A DNA stretch of 64,000 nt from contig NC_091933.1 of the NCBI RefSeq assembly GCF_041260155.1, positions 28,007,433 to 28,071,432 on the forward strand, read 5' to 3'. Under the pieces are notes generated by a model. That model ran no database searches and had not been told where the DNA came from. It saw nothing but the letters and a program-made list of their open reading frames with translations. The stretch is from Ptychodera flava (lineage: Eukaryota > Hemichordata > Enteropneusta > Ptychoderidae). Below, one piece after another: positions 54,132-64,000 of this stretch. Numbering within the stretch: the first letter of the stretch is position 1; each line of letters begins with the position of its first letter. Both the position numbers and the translations under genes were made by a program.

Positions 54132-55476
54132 GACAGAAAAATTCTCGTATGTCAATGATAATACTCACTAAAGTTCATCACCACTGCACTGCCATCCGCT
54201 GTACCGATCACTGGCCAGCCATTATAAATATAATGAACGAAGTGCGCATGTGTCAATACCTTTGTTTCCTGTTGACCTTTTGATGAGGTCATCGAGGTTG
54301 TCAGGTCGCTCTTTTGACAGATTTTGTCGTCTGCAACCTTCTTCCTCTCTTGCGACAGTTCTGAACAGTGGTCGACGATGGAGCAGAATGCCTAAGGTCT
54401 GGTGAGCTGTAATAACTATGAATTGGGTAGGAGGAGCTAGGTAAGAGGTTGTCATGACATTGAAAACGTGCGTATGTTTATCAAAACTTCATGTACATTC
54501 AACTTCGAGAAGCTTTTGAATTCATCCATTGGACTGCACATGAGTGAGTGAGTGAGGTTTCTCCTTGGTTCAGCATAGTCTCCGTTCAGAAACTGGAAAT
54601 AAGATGAAACCTTGCAAACGCAAGCCGACTCGTATTGGAGCACTTTAACAAGATGATGTGGTGAACAACTAAAGACATTTCTTGCACATCGTAAATTTTA
54701 TAGTAAAAATATGAGTCCATTCTATAATACAAAGGATACAAATCTTCCACAGTTCGCATACTTGGTGCGTGGACTGGAAGTTTCTAACTGAGTTACCAGT
54801 GAGCAATTTGAGTTGTTCTCATCCTCTCCAAAAGAACTTCGAAACACTGATCAGACGTAGGGCGGATCACTTTTACTGCCATAAAGTTACATACCACATT
54901 AATCACTGAGGCAGTCTTTATCGTTGAGAAAAGACATAAAGCATTTCCCTTTCTTTATCAGGAGTAGGATCAAGCTTCGGGATGACAAAAAAAACACAAA
55001 AGGTAAACATGCCTTGCCACAATTACAATAAGACAATAGAAATTTCTCATTTTCTTACTTATTTGCTTATTTATGCTTGTTAATCAACAGGCACTGTCAG
55101 TATCAGATAGTGCTGACACACCAATAAATATATGTAAGACTAAGAGGCATATATTCCTGATGAAATGGTAAAACAGAAGATAGATTTTTTCCACTAAATT
55201 TAAAATTCAAAATTAAGAAAAAGACTTACACAGTGTGAATTGGATAGGTACAATCAAATTGTCAGTCAGTGTACAATGTCAAGAAATATGCCCCTTTAGT
55301 GGAAAAATTCAAAATTGAAGCATCAGCATCTGTTACAAATAACACAAAAGGGTGATGTATCAGCGTCAAGGTCAGCTGGCATACCGCAAGAGATAGTTGC
55401 ATCTGTAATGTAGAATTAGAAACAGCGTAGCTGCAAAGAAGAGTCAGGAAGATTATCGACATGTCCACTATTAATC
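54132..55476. other. divergent intergenic region
   Basis: Separates the ABCD start (minus) from the unknown gene (plus), so it probably holds promoters for both. A short plus-strand frame from 54285 could be a first exon of the unknown gene, but there is no convincing splice partner. Confidence 0.4.
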
Positions 55477-58400
55477 ATGTTGTCAGACAGAAATTTGTTT
55501 GCATTCTCCACTGTACCTCTCAGGCATTCTGGTTTGCCAAAATTGAAAATTTATAAACATATACTGTGCATGCATCCCCGTCTCTGCACTGACTGTATAC
55601 ATTCTGACTCTGAGGCACCAGAGAAGTTGATGTCAAGATATTATGACATCATACCATTGATTAAATCTTTACCATCTGTAAACCCTGATATAGCAGACAT
55701 CCGGGAAGGTAACTTTGCAAAGTTCCTCTCTGATAAAAAAAACTGCCCTGATAATCATGCCTTGAACTGTTGCACACTGTATGTCTGGTGCACAATGTCC
55801 CTGAACTTGGCAAACCAAAATTCAGAAATTATAGTTTTTCTTGAGAGTCTATGGCCATACCTATATTTCCCATTTGGCAGACTGTATTCTTCCATTGACA
55901 GCATTTGTGAAGCTACTCTTGGGCTGATTATATGCGATCTTGTTCATAAGATTTTTTTTCTCTAATTTCTAAATCGTCAAGGAATACTTTGAGAGAAAAA
56001 GATTTTCAACAAAGGTAGAAAGGGCCAAAGCACTTGATTCACCAAATAGAAGAAAGAGGAGTATTAGTTTTGATTTGCTGTCACTACAAACTGTGATCAA
56101 TTCTCATGACTCTAAGAAGAGGAAGCGTGAGTAATAAATAAGACAAAAGTTTTAGTTATGATGTTCTTGGTATTTTTTAAGTATAGAGACATATCTTTCC
56201 ATGCAAGTTGTGTATATTGAACCATAGGCACTATGATTGCTACTTGCTACTTAATTGAACAAAAATAGAAAGTACCATGTACTCAAGTCGCACACAACAC
56301 AACATGTACAGCTTTGCCATGTCAGCTTTGCATGAATTTCATTCCCATTGTCTGAATGTGCAACATGTCATTGATGAGTTTGCACGCCTACTAAAACAGT
56401 GCTGCCATTAGCAATGTCGATTATAGTAGTAAGTGTCTACTTAAAATTTTCATTGGTTGAATTTACTTTCTTCATAAATTTTGCTTTACAATTTCAGATG
56501 GTGAAAATTTACCCTCGAATGTTACGCGAATTAACCTTGACAAGATTAAACCAGTCTACAGAAGATATGAAGATATTGAACTGCCCATGTCACCATGCAA
56601 AGTACCATCAAAATTACTGTTATCAGATACACCAGAGAGGTAAATAGTAATACAAACTATCAAAGAGATTAATATTTCAAAGAAATAGTTTTAAAGTAAA
56701 GGAGTGTTAATATGTCAAACCTGTATGTCAATTTCATCCTGGAATCGTTTTTTATTATGAAAAAATTATAAAAAATAATTGAACTATTCAAAATAATAAA
56801 ATACATTCAAATCTTTTTCACTACAAACTACTCTAATTTATTTTTTTCAGAAAGCAACGAACATGTATGCATTCTAGCAAGTCTGATAACCATTCCATAT
56901 GTGTTGATAATCAGAGTCTAAAAAATCAGAGAAGAAATGCCTGCAGCTTAAATTTGTCCATGAAGCATCCTGAAAAAAGTTTCACCCAAAAGGCTATTGT
57001 TCATTGTGATGTGGAAAAGACCTGGAAAGAGGTAAGGAAGGAGCAAGCTACCAATAGTGTTCTAGCATATGAGTGTATTACATTGCGTTATGGGTTACTA
57101 ACACATTCAAAATATTTTGCGTTAAAGGTATACTGTCACCTGTTCCAATTTTGCCACAGTTACCATGGAAAGAGAAAATCTAGCCAATCACAGATTTTAA
57201 GTGGGTGGCCGCTTTTTAAAAACAGCGCCCTCACATGGGTATTTTGAATGCCAAGGAACATCCTTTTGACCATATATGGGCATATTTAGATTACAGGTGA
57301 CTGTATACCTTTAATGTGTAAAACACTCATATCGCATTACCAATGGCCATATCAATACTTCATTGTGAAGAGAAGTTGATTGTTGCCAAGCATAAATTTA
57401 CATTTATTTGTAATTGTTGCAGTGAAATTCTGATACATAGCTACAAATTACACAAAACTTTTCATAACGTGTGTATTTTACTTGAGTAGGAGTCAACAAT
57501 TCATCAACCCCAATCTCATGTACATGATGACAAGGAAAACTTCAGTTTCGTTAGTCAACAAATAAAAAGACCTCCTCCCCCATCTGAGGTGAGTAATGAA
57601 CCATGCAACTACAATATTCATGTGCCATCAAGAAAGTTGTTCACTTTCGGGAATCTAGCTTTTAGGACCTATTAAATTCCTTATTTGAGGTGAATCCTCT
57701 GAAGAAGTAAATGAATTGATTTAATAATTCAGAATTTGAATAGCTCCTCTGAGACTTTTTTCAATCAAATCTTGAGCAAGCGTCCTCTGAAATATGTGAA
57801 AATTCAGAAACCTTATGAAGTTGGATTAAGCCATTATTGGACTTGCAGTAGAAAGGACATGCAACAAGAAATTTACTGGCTTCCACAATCTCATTTGCCA
57901 CTTCACATAACATCGCTATAATATTTCTTGCCAAAGCGATATCATGAATGGCTCATGTAACATTCTTACATTTTGCTCTATTATATAAGGTATGTTTTTT
58001 CTTCACATTGTCAAGTGAAAAGGTATTATAGTATCTGATTATATTTTTATTTTTGTAGATTTCTTATTTGCCTTACTCTCAGCCAGCACCAAAGAGTTCT
58101 TTCCACAGTTCAGTAAACTGGAAGAGATCTCATTTGCCAATTGGATTTATGCCGAGTGAAATGCTTGAACCTGTAGAGGAAATTGAGCAAATTGAAAAGA
58201 AACCTACAATGATAGACGACCATAATTTTGAATCTTTCATGGAAGAGCAGAAACGTAGGTGAGAGAATCTGTGTCAATGTCAAAATTTCAATTTGACAGC
58301 AATATCTTTATGGAAACAGCAGTGGCCTTGACTAGACATTGCAAATTATCATTGCATTTATTTTTTTTTATTTCACTTACAGAACTAGAAGTTATAGTTT

Positions 58401-59519
58401 ACATAGCAGGGAAAGTAGCCCTCAATCAGATTCATCAGACTTCTCTTGGTCTGACTCAGAAACTGCACAGGAGTCTATGTATACTGACACTTGGAACAAA
58501 ACAAAGGTATGTATATATGAGTCAGTATCAAATGCATGAACAACTCACCGATAATTTAAAAGAAAGACCAGATGATTCCTTGTAATTGTACCGTGCTGCC
58601 AATCTAAAAATGTTTTTTCAACCGAGTTTAAGTCAATCAAAATAAAACGATTCATTGAATATCAAAGATAGTACACGTTTGTTCTCCTGATTCTTGTTAT
58701 CTATGGAATACACTGCACTAAACATGAAGAAAACCTAGAGGTAATCACCATTGCTGTTATATACCAGACTGCTTATTGTTTTATAAGTTTGATAATCACC
58801 ATCATTATACCATGTCTAATATTGTAACTTTCATTTTACGTGATTTAATTAGGACACATTGGAAAGGAAATTTGTTTCAAACATCAATTCAAAAGCAGAG
58901 CCAGAGAGAGCACGAGATCAAGTCAACATTGACAACCCACTGTTGATGACTACTCCAAAAAGACCTCGGCCTTCCTCTACTGATGGTAACCAATGTTCTT
59001 CACAGACTCTAGATCTGAAGTGTCTGGAGATTATGAGTGACATTCTGGATGATGATGACGATTCAAAGCAAAAGGAATTCTCATATCCTGTCTGTCATAC
59101 TCCTAATGCTTCAACCATGTTGACTGAGAGCAAAATTCTTCAAGGACACAGTAAAGATGGGGAAGAAAAATATCAACACAACCTGCAAAATATGCTGCTT
59201 CACCGTGACAGTATATGGAAGAAAAGCACTTTTACAAGGGACAAAAAAGTTGAAACAACAGAAAAGACAGTTACACCACAACACAGTCGGTGGAGAGACT
59301 TTATCAAGCAGCCAAATGGTAACAACAGGGCCAACCAAAGTTGCGTATCAGGGAGTAAAGAGAATGATCCAAACATGGTGCTCAATGGCAGTCCTGAATA
59401 TACAATGCAAAAGATAATGCCATCACAGCCACCACAAGGCAGTGGAAGCTTAGGTGATGCTGATGACAATGCTGAACAGCCTCCAGATTTGCAAACTACC
59501 TCAAAAATGAATGAAACCG
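55477..59519 (+). CDS. multi-exon gene of unknown function, incomplete in the window
   Basis: Exons: a 55477-55941, b 55982-56126, c 56498-56639, d 56851-57031, e 57490-57588, f from 57733 (optional), g 58059-58258, h 58383-58506, i 58853-59519. Introns are GT-AG, and phases agree at every junction of the path a-b-c-d-e-g-h-i. Exon i ends in phase 1, so the gene continues past the window or into sequence I cannot assign. Exon a is hydrophobic and helical. Exon b has basic clusters (RRKR, KKRKR) that could be nuclear signals. The rest is Ser-, acid- and Pro-rich and probably disordered (SDSSDFSWSDSE, LDDDDDSKQK). No catalytic motif is seen and I do not recognise the family. The first exon and start are uncertain. 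The a-b intron would be only 40 bases, which is unusually short. Confidence 0.6.
57122..57314. mobile_element. MITE with TTAA target duplication
   Basis: TTAA at 57122-57125 and 57311-57314 flank an element of about 185 bp. Its ends, AGGTATACTGTCACCTGT and ACAGGTGACTGTATACCT, are inverted copies with one mismatch. TTAA targets are used by PiggyBac and Kolobok elements. No transposase. It lies in the d-e intron of the unknown gene. Confidence 0.85.
57733..57921 (+). CDS. possible alternative terminal exon (f) of the unknown gene
   Basis: Follows a good acceptor (ATAATTCAG) in phase 0 and stays open for 62 codons (SSSETFFNQILSKRPLKY...) to a TAA at 57919-57921. The flanking exons e and g are both phase 0, so f can be skipped or used as a last exon without harming the frame. 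Weak in-frame donors exist inside it (before GTGAAA or GTTGGA). Confidence 0.45.
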   Translation, partial: NLNSSSETFFNQILSKRPLKYVKIQKPYEVGLSHYWTCSRKDMQQEIYWLPQSHLPLHITSL

Positions 59520-59674
59520 GTATGCAAATCATCTTTATCATAGTATATGGGGTACCACAAATCACACTTGAAGTATCTTGATAAATGTAATTAATACCCG
59601 TCGCATTTTGATTGGTCAAGCTGAACCACGTGACTGACCACAAATACACAGTAATGGTTTGTTTACATGCCCGC
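59520..59674. other. start of the intron after exon i
   Basis: Begins with the donor GTATGC. No further exon was identified downstream in this window. Confidence 0.4.
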
Positions 59675-62541
59675 CCGTAGGAAACGTGCAGATCTTCATT
59701 TGGCTGCAGCAGATCGGTTTCAGAGCTGTGACAGCTCAAACCAGCTTTAATGCAGATCTGCACAGAGCGTTTGGAGCTGTCATTTGTCTGCTGCAGATTC
59801 GAGTGTCTCTGGAAGACGAAATGCAGACTTGTGCAGCTCTTGGCCGATCGGTCAACAGCCGTTATGCAGCTCAAAATCGTTCGAAGTAAAACTTTGTTGA
59901 CACTACAATTGTCACAGCTCTATGGCAGCTCGAAACAGTTCACTGGCAGCAAAACATGAGCCAGGGCGCCAGTCAAGGTATATATAAGGATATGCACCAC
60001 CGTAGTTGAGTTTTCGTTTCTAGTAGAGTGAAGTTATAAGGACAGTCAGGTATTTAATGAGTTCAGTCCATTTTCAAATTAAAATTTGCGTGCGTCCGTT
60101 TTGCGATCTCGGCTCAGAAAATTGATCGAGTACGCGTGTACGTGTACATGTAGTCTATCAGCGTAATCCTATGGGCACACATATAAAAACGCCGGGAAAG
60201 CCCTGTGCATCAATGAGAAGTTGCCTTATAATTATCAACGTGTCTTCCTCAGAATCATTGTTCATTCGATGTTAAGCTGTGCTCCGTTTTACCTTTGATA
60301 TTTGTAGATCCGAGCACCGCTACTTTTGCTACTCCCCACAGGTCCGAACATCAAATCATAGACCCTTGAGAAAAACGTGTACGTTGCATGTTGTTGTTGG
60401 TTAGGCTGCATCACGCATGATGACGTCATTTATCATGTGAAAAGTTGTCCGCGATTGGTCAGATTCGCTAAATGACCCAGGTCACGCAGGTCAAGTGTTA
60501 GCGGCAAGACACATCGACCGTTAATCTACACGTATTGAATTAGCTTCAGGGTTACTCTGTCATGTTTCTTTGCTAAACTTTGGATGAAATTTCGCCGAAA
60601 ACGGTATCCAAACTTTGATAAAATGGTAGCAAATTGAACGAGTATACTTGACGACATATTCAACGTACCAATAGGTCTCGCCGTCAGGAGAAATGAGGTC
60701 AAACCATGGATATATTGCCTGCAATTGCAAACGGCATTGCAAACCGCATACCGATCCCAATGATACTATAGGTAAGTTACTTTGACATATCTCCTTCATA
60801 TGCGTTTTTTATTTGTACAGACTTTTCTGAAGATTACATTCGGTATATCGAGGATATCTAGTTGATTCAAAGTTCAAGCCAGGCATCAGTAAAACTGCCG
60901 ATTTGCGATTGTACGGTTCAAGAAGACAGTGGTGCTGCTGAATTTTTATCGTTAGTGTCAAAATAATATACACAGTCAATCAACAAATTGTCATCAATAA
61001 AATTGCCGATTTTCGATCACCATGTAATCAGTGTTTCATCTAGGCTTTTGATCTGCTTCATGAAAATGCTGTTGAAACAATATACTACGCGTAAATTTCC
61101 GTACGCTGATTTTGCATATGAAAGCCTGCCAGTTGAGAGTTACGTGTACGTTCACAAAGTTCATTGCCCTAGCCCGATACGGTTTCTGTGTCACATTATC
61201 TCTGTACGATTGAGAAAAGGAGACAAACTGAAGTTTTAATGCATTGTATGGATGTCCATAACACTCTGAAAATAATTCTGATAGCAAAATCGACACGAAC
61301 AATCGGACTTTATTGTCACAGAAACGTGTTCAGTGCAGACGGCATGCAATGAAAGTCACAAGCAAACTGTGGTGTCAATGGCCCACACAATGGGTCCTGT
61401 TTTTGAATTCAGTGACAGACAAACTTATTTTTCGGGGCAAATAAACCCGTACAAGTTACAAGTTAAGTTCCCCAAAATTTTAAAAATCCCCTCGAAAATT
61501 CCAGTGGAAGGGGACCAATCCCCCCACCCTGGTGTAGTATCCTAGATGAAACACTGTGTACCGGTAATATGGTTCAGTCTTTGCCAGCCTGCAGCCTTGC
61601 TTCACTTTCTTTTTCATCGACAGGCCTTAACTGGCTTATTGATATGTTCGCTAATGTAAATTCTCACTGGATTTTAAAAGCTACGTGAACCTTTTGTCTG
61701 CATTTAAGCACTGTAAATCATATATTTTCACATTTCAGTAACTTGTGTTTCTCATTCTTCTATCATTTCAGAGTTCATCTGTGACTGGTATTAAGGCTTC
61801 ACGTTGAAGGAAAACTTCACAGTTTTACACTATAAAAGTATCAAAACGCGAGCGATTAAATTTAGAGCGTAGCCCTACATGTAGCATTGTGTCGTTTCAG
61901 CATGGAAATCCCTTGGTTTGAGTGAGTAAACAGAATTTGTAAACATGTTTGCTGCGAAGTGATTTTACATAAAGTAACACTTTTATTTCCCATGGTCCAT
62001 CTGGGTGAATTGTATCTATTTAAATTACACCCTCGCGATTCTTCTTTCTCATTAAATGCCAAAACAAATGTGTATTGCTTGATATATAGTTGATGTCCTT
62101 TCCATATAGAGGATCTCAATTTCATTACTACTACCGGTATTGGTTCAAAGCTTCCTATATTTATTCTATACATCAGAATAACTTTTGTTGGAATTGATAA
62201 GTACTGGAAATATTTGAATAAACTACAAGAACTTTGATCTATTTTACAATTCTGAGATTAACTCTTCACAATTTCTCAGAAGAAGTTTGATTCATCAAAC
62301 AATGCTGAGGTAACATCTCACAATATCTCCAACATCAGTTGTTCATGACAGTAAACTTGGACTAGTTTGTACTAGTTTTGATATAACATTATGCTAGCTT
62401 CATAAAGGTTTTAGACTTTTTTCCTTTGTTCTATTCAGTGTAATTTTTCCCGTAACCTTTAGTAATAAATGAGTGTTTCTTCATCCTACATCAGGTGTTA
62501 TCTTTTTTTACTCACATGTGAGCTAGTTCACTGGTATGGTA

Positions 62542-62917
62542 AGGGGCAACATCAAAAGTTCAATATAATAAATCTAACTTAATTGCTTAAGTTTGGCCTC
62601 AGACCCCCCACCCCCCCTTCTAACTTAACTGACCTAAAATTGAAAAACATTGCGGACTCATACCCTGTACTAATTCTTTCAAACAACGTACCAATGTACC
62701 ACTGAATTAAATAAAAATTGAAAACCATTATAAAGTAACAAAAATACGGGTGACTGGATCGGTTTTAGCGTACAAAAAGCCTTGAAATCGTAAAATTAGC
62801 CAAAAAGGCGTTAAATCGTTTTTGACTGCACAGAAATTAATTTGGCCAAAAACCCCCCACCCCCAAACTTAAGCAATTAAGTTTTTTTTCAAACATCGAT
62901 CTTTTGACGTCGCCCCT
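62542..62917. mobile_element. 376-bp TIR element nested in the larger element
   Basis: The ends AGGGGCAACATCAAAAG and AGGGGCGACGTCAAAAG are inverted relatives, and a second inverted pair lies inside (ACTTAATTGCTTAAGTTTGG) next to C-rich/G-rich runs. No clear target duplication. Confidence 0.65.
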
Positions 62918-63133
62918 AACTTTGATGAGTGTGTCACATTTATCTAACAGGGTGACGAGGATCTCCAGCTGCTTGTGTTGTATTGTTGTGAGCCATTGAA
63001 GTGAGCATGACATGAGGTAGAAATAAATATATTTTTGTGTGTGCAAATAAAATATGACCCATAACATGCAGTATGATAATGGTGAATGAGCAATGTCCAT
63101 TTTGAGCTGTTATATGTCTTCAAGTGGTCTAAT

Positions 63134-63290
63134 ATGAGCTGCTGTATGTCTGCAGGTCAAAAGTCATGGGCTGAAAGTTGTCTGCAATGAGCTGTGGCAT
63201 GTCTGCAGGTCAAAAGTCATGGGCTGAAAGTTGTCTGCTATGAGCTGCTGTATGTCTGCAGGTCAAAAGTCACGGGCTGCATTTGAGCTG
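63134..63290. repeat. 53-bp tandem repeat, about 2.7 copies
   Basis: Units open ATGAGCTG and contain ATGTCTGCAGGTCAAAAGTC, starting at 63134, 63187 and 63240. Confidence 0.85.
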
Positions 63291-63751
63291 TCATGTGTAT
63301 GTCATTGATCTGCATACCATGCCCCATGAGCTGCAATTTGCAGCTCAAAGCTAATTATATATGCACAAAATCAGACCATTTGCAGATATCTGCAAGTGAT
63401 CTGCTACAGCCGAGCTGCGAAGATCTGAAACAGCCATCTGGCAGGTCTGCAGGTTTGGTAGGGGGTGAATATGAATAATAAGATAACAACTCAAAGTATC
63501 ATAACTTAACAGCTCAAACGTAAATCATAATCAATCACAAAATAAAATGGAGCACTTGTAGGTCAAGTTGAGATACTTTTTTCTGAAAACATCTCCGGAT
63601 TTGCCAATTTTTTACAGCGCGCGCGCGCGTGACAGTGCGTCGCGTATTGCTCAGTTTCTGGGGTCCAGTTGTCGTTCGCTCCTGAAATTTCAGAAATTTT
63701 GATGATTTTCTTGGGTTCGTTGATAATATAATGGAAATAACAGACTCCACT

Positions 63752-63855
63752 CTGACCATTAACGTTTATTTGTGGGCGCGGGCTCGAGGAAAGCCTTGCC
63801 CGTTAATTTTTGGCTTTCCTCTCGCCCTTGCCCACAAATAAATGTTAATGGTCAG
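63752..63855. repeat. 104-bp foldback
   Basis: CTGACCATTAACGTTTATTT at the left end is matched by its inverse at the right end, with pairing of about 44 bases per arm (few mismatches and a small gap) and a short T-rich loop. It is probably a small MITE. Confidence 0.8.
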
Positions 63856-64000
63856 CGCGTCGCCCGTTTTTCTATAATAACATATGGAAGTGACCTGTAT
63901 CCACAATTAATTATTTGTCATTTTATGTTTATTCATTGCAATAGTAGACCTGTAAATGGCAAAAATAACTTTTGTTCAGTTTAATGTGATTTTAATTTTC

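Larger units (their letters stand above)
59675..63465. mobile_element. putative TIR element with subterminal motif clusters
   Basis: The outer 35 bases at both ends are recognisable inverted relatives (about CCCGTAGGAAACGTGCAGAT versus CCCCTACCAAACCTGCAGAC). Within 300 bases of each end, GCAGATCTG-, GAGCTG- and CAGCTC-type words recur many times. The right end also has a 53-bp tandem repeat (from 63134, 63187 and 63240). The 3 kb between has no long frame, so any transposase is gone or absent. No target duplication could be fixed, and the superfamily is unknown. Confidence 0.45.

Noticed and set aside
55525-55560. Short resemblance (SGLPKLKI) to a segment of the replication factor treslin
   Set aside because: Only about eight residues, in a different position in the protein, with no surrounding similarity; likely chance.
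59200-59874. Minus-strand 224-codon frame
   Set aside because: It lies opposite exon i of the plus-strand gene and extends into the TIR element; no motif or splice partner.

Overview
The window looks like part of an invertebrate deuterostome genome (echinoderm, hemichordate or cephalochordate; I cannot narrow it further). It is AT-rich. It carries split genes with GT-AG introns, many short DNA transposons, a Tx1-like LINE, and a Gmr1-like Ty3/gypsy element, a group first described in deuterostomes. Nothing looks prokaryotic.

Layout. 1-2569: gene-free apart from a 227-bp hAT-like MITE with an 8-bp target duplication. 2570-31343 (+): a complete 17-exon gene for a type II membrane M1 aminopeptidase (ANPEP-like, 971 aa). 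All 17 exons join in phase, and the zinc site, GAMEN motif and catalytic Tyr are present. Its introns hold a 225-bp tandem triplication, several TIR elements and, in the 11.3-kb ninth intron, a Tx1-like LINE that split a (TAC)n microsatellite. That LINE was later entered by an old Gmr1-like LTR element on the opposite strand. 31344-37523: intergenic, with several long palindromes and a diverged repeat pair. 37524-38201 (-): an unrecognised coiled-coil-rich coding region without introns. 38202-44324: intergenic or 3'UTR, with an (AT)n/(GT)n tract. 44325-54131 (-): a complete 10-exon gene for a peroxisomal ABC half-transporter of the ABCD1/ABCD2 type (747 aa), with the same exon count and nearly the same length as human ABCD1. 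55477-59519 (+): a divergently transcribed, multi-exon gene of unknown function. It is incomplete in the window, and its exons c-i are well supported by phase. 59520-64000: the next intron or flank, occupied by a putative 3.8-kb TIR element with subterminal motif clusters, a nested short TIR element and a terminal hairpin.

The three host genes are unrelated in function: cell-surface peptide trimming, very-long-chain fatty acyl-CoA import into peroxisomes, and unknown. I see no sign that they work as a cluster. The most notable signals are the insertion of a LINE in a (TAC)n tract, the integrase-before-reverse-transcriptase order of the nested LTR element together with its mismatched ends, and the density of MITEs with clean target duplications. 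I found no convincing new multi-gene system.
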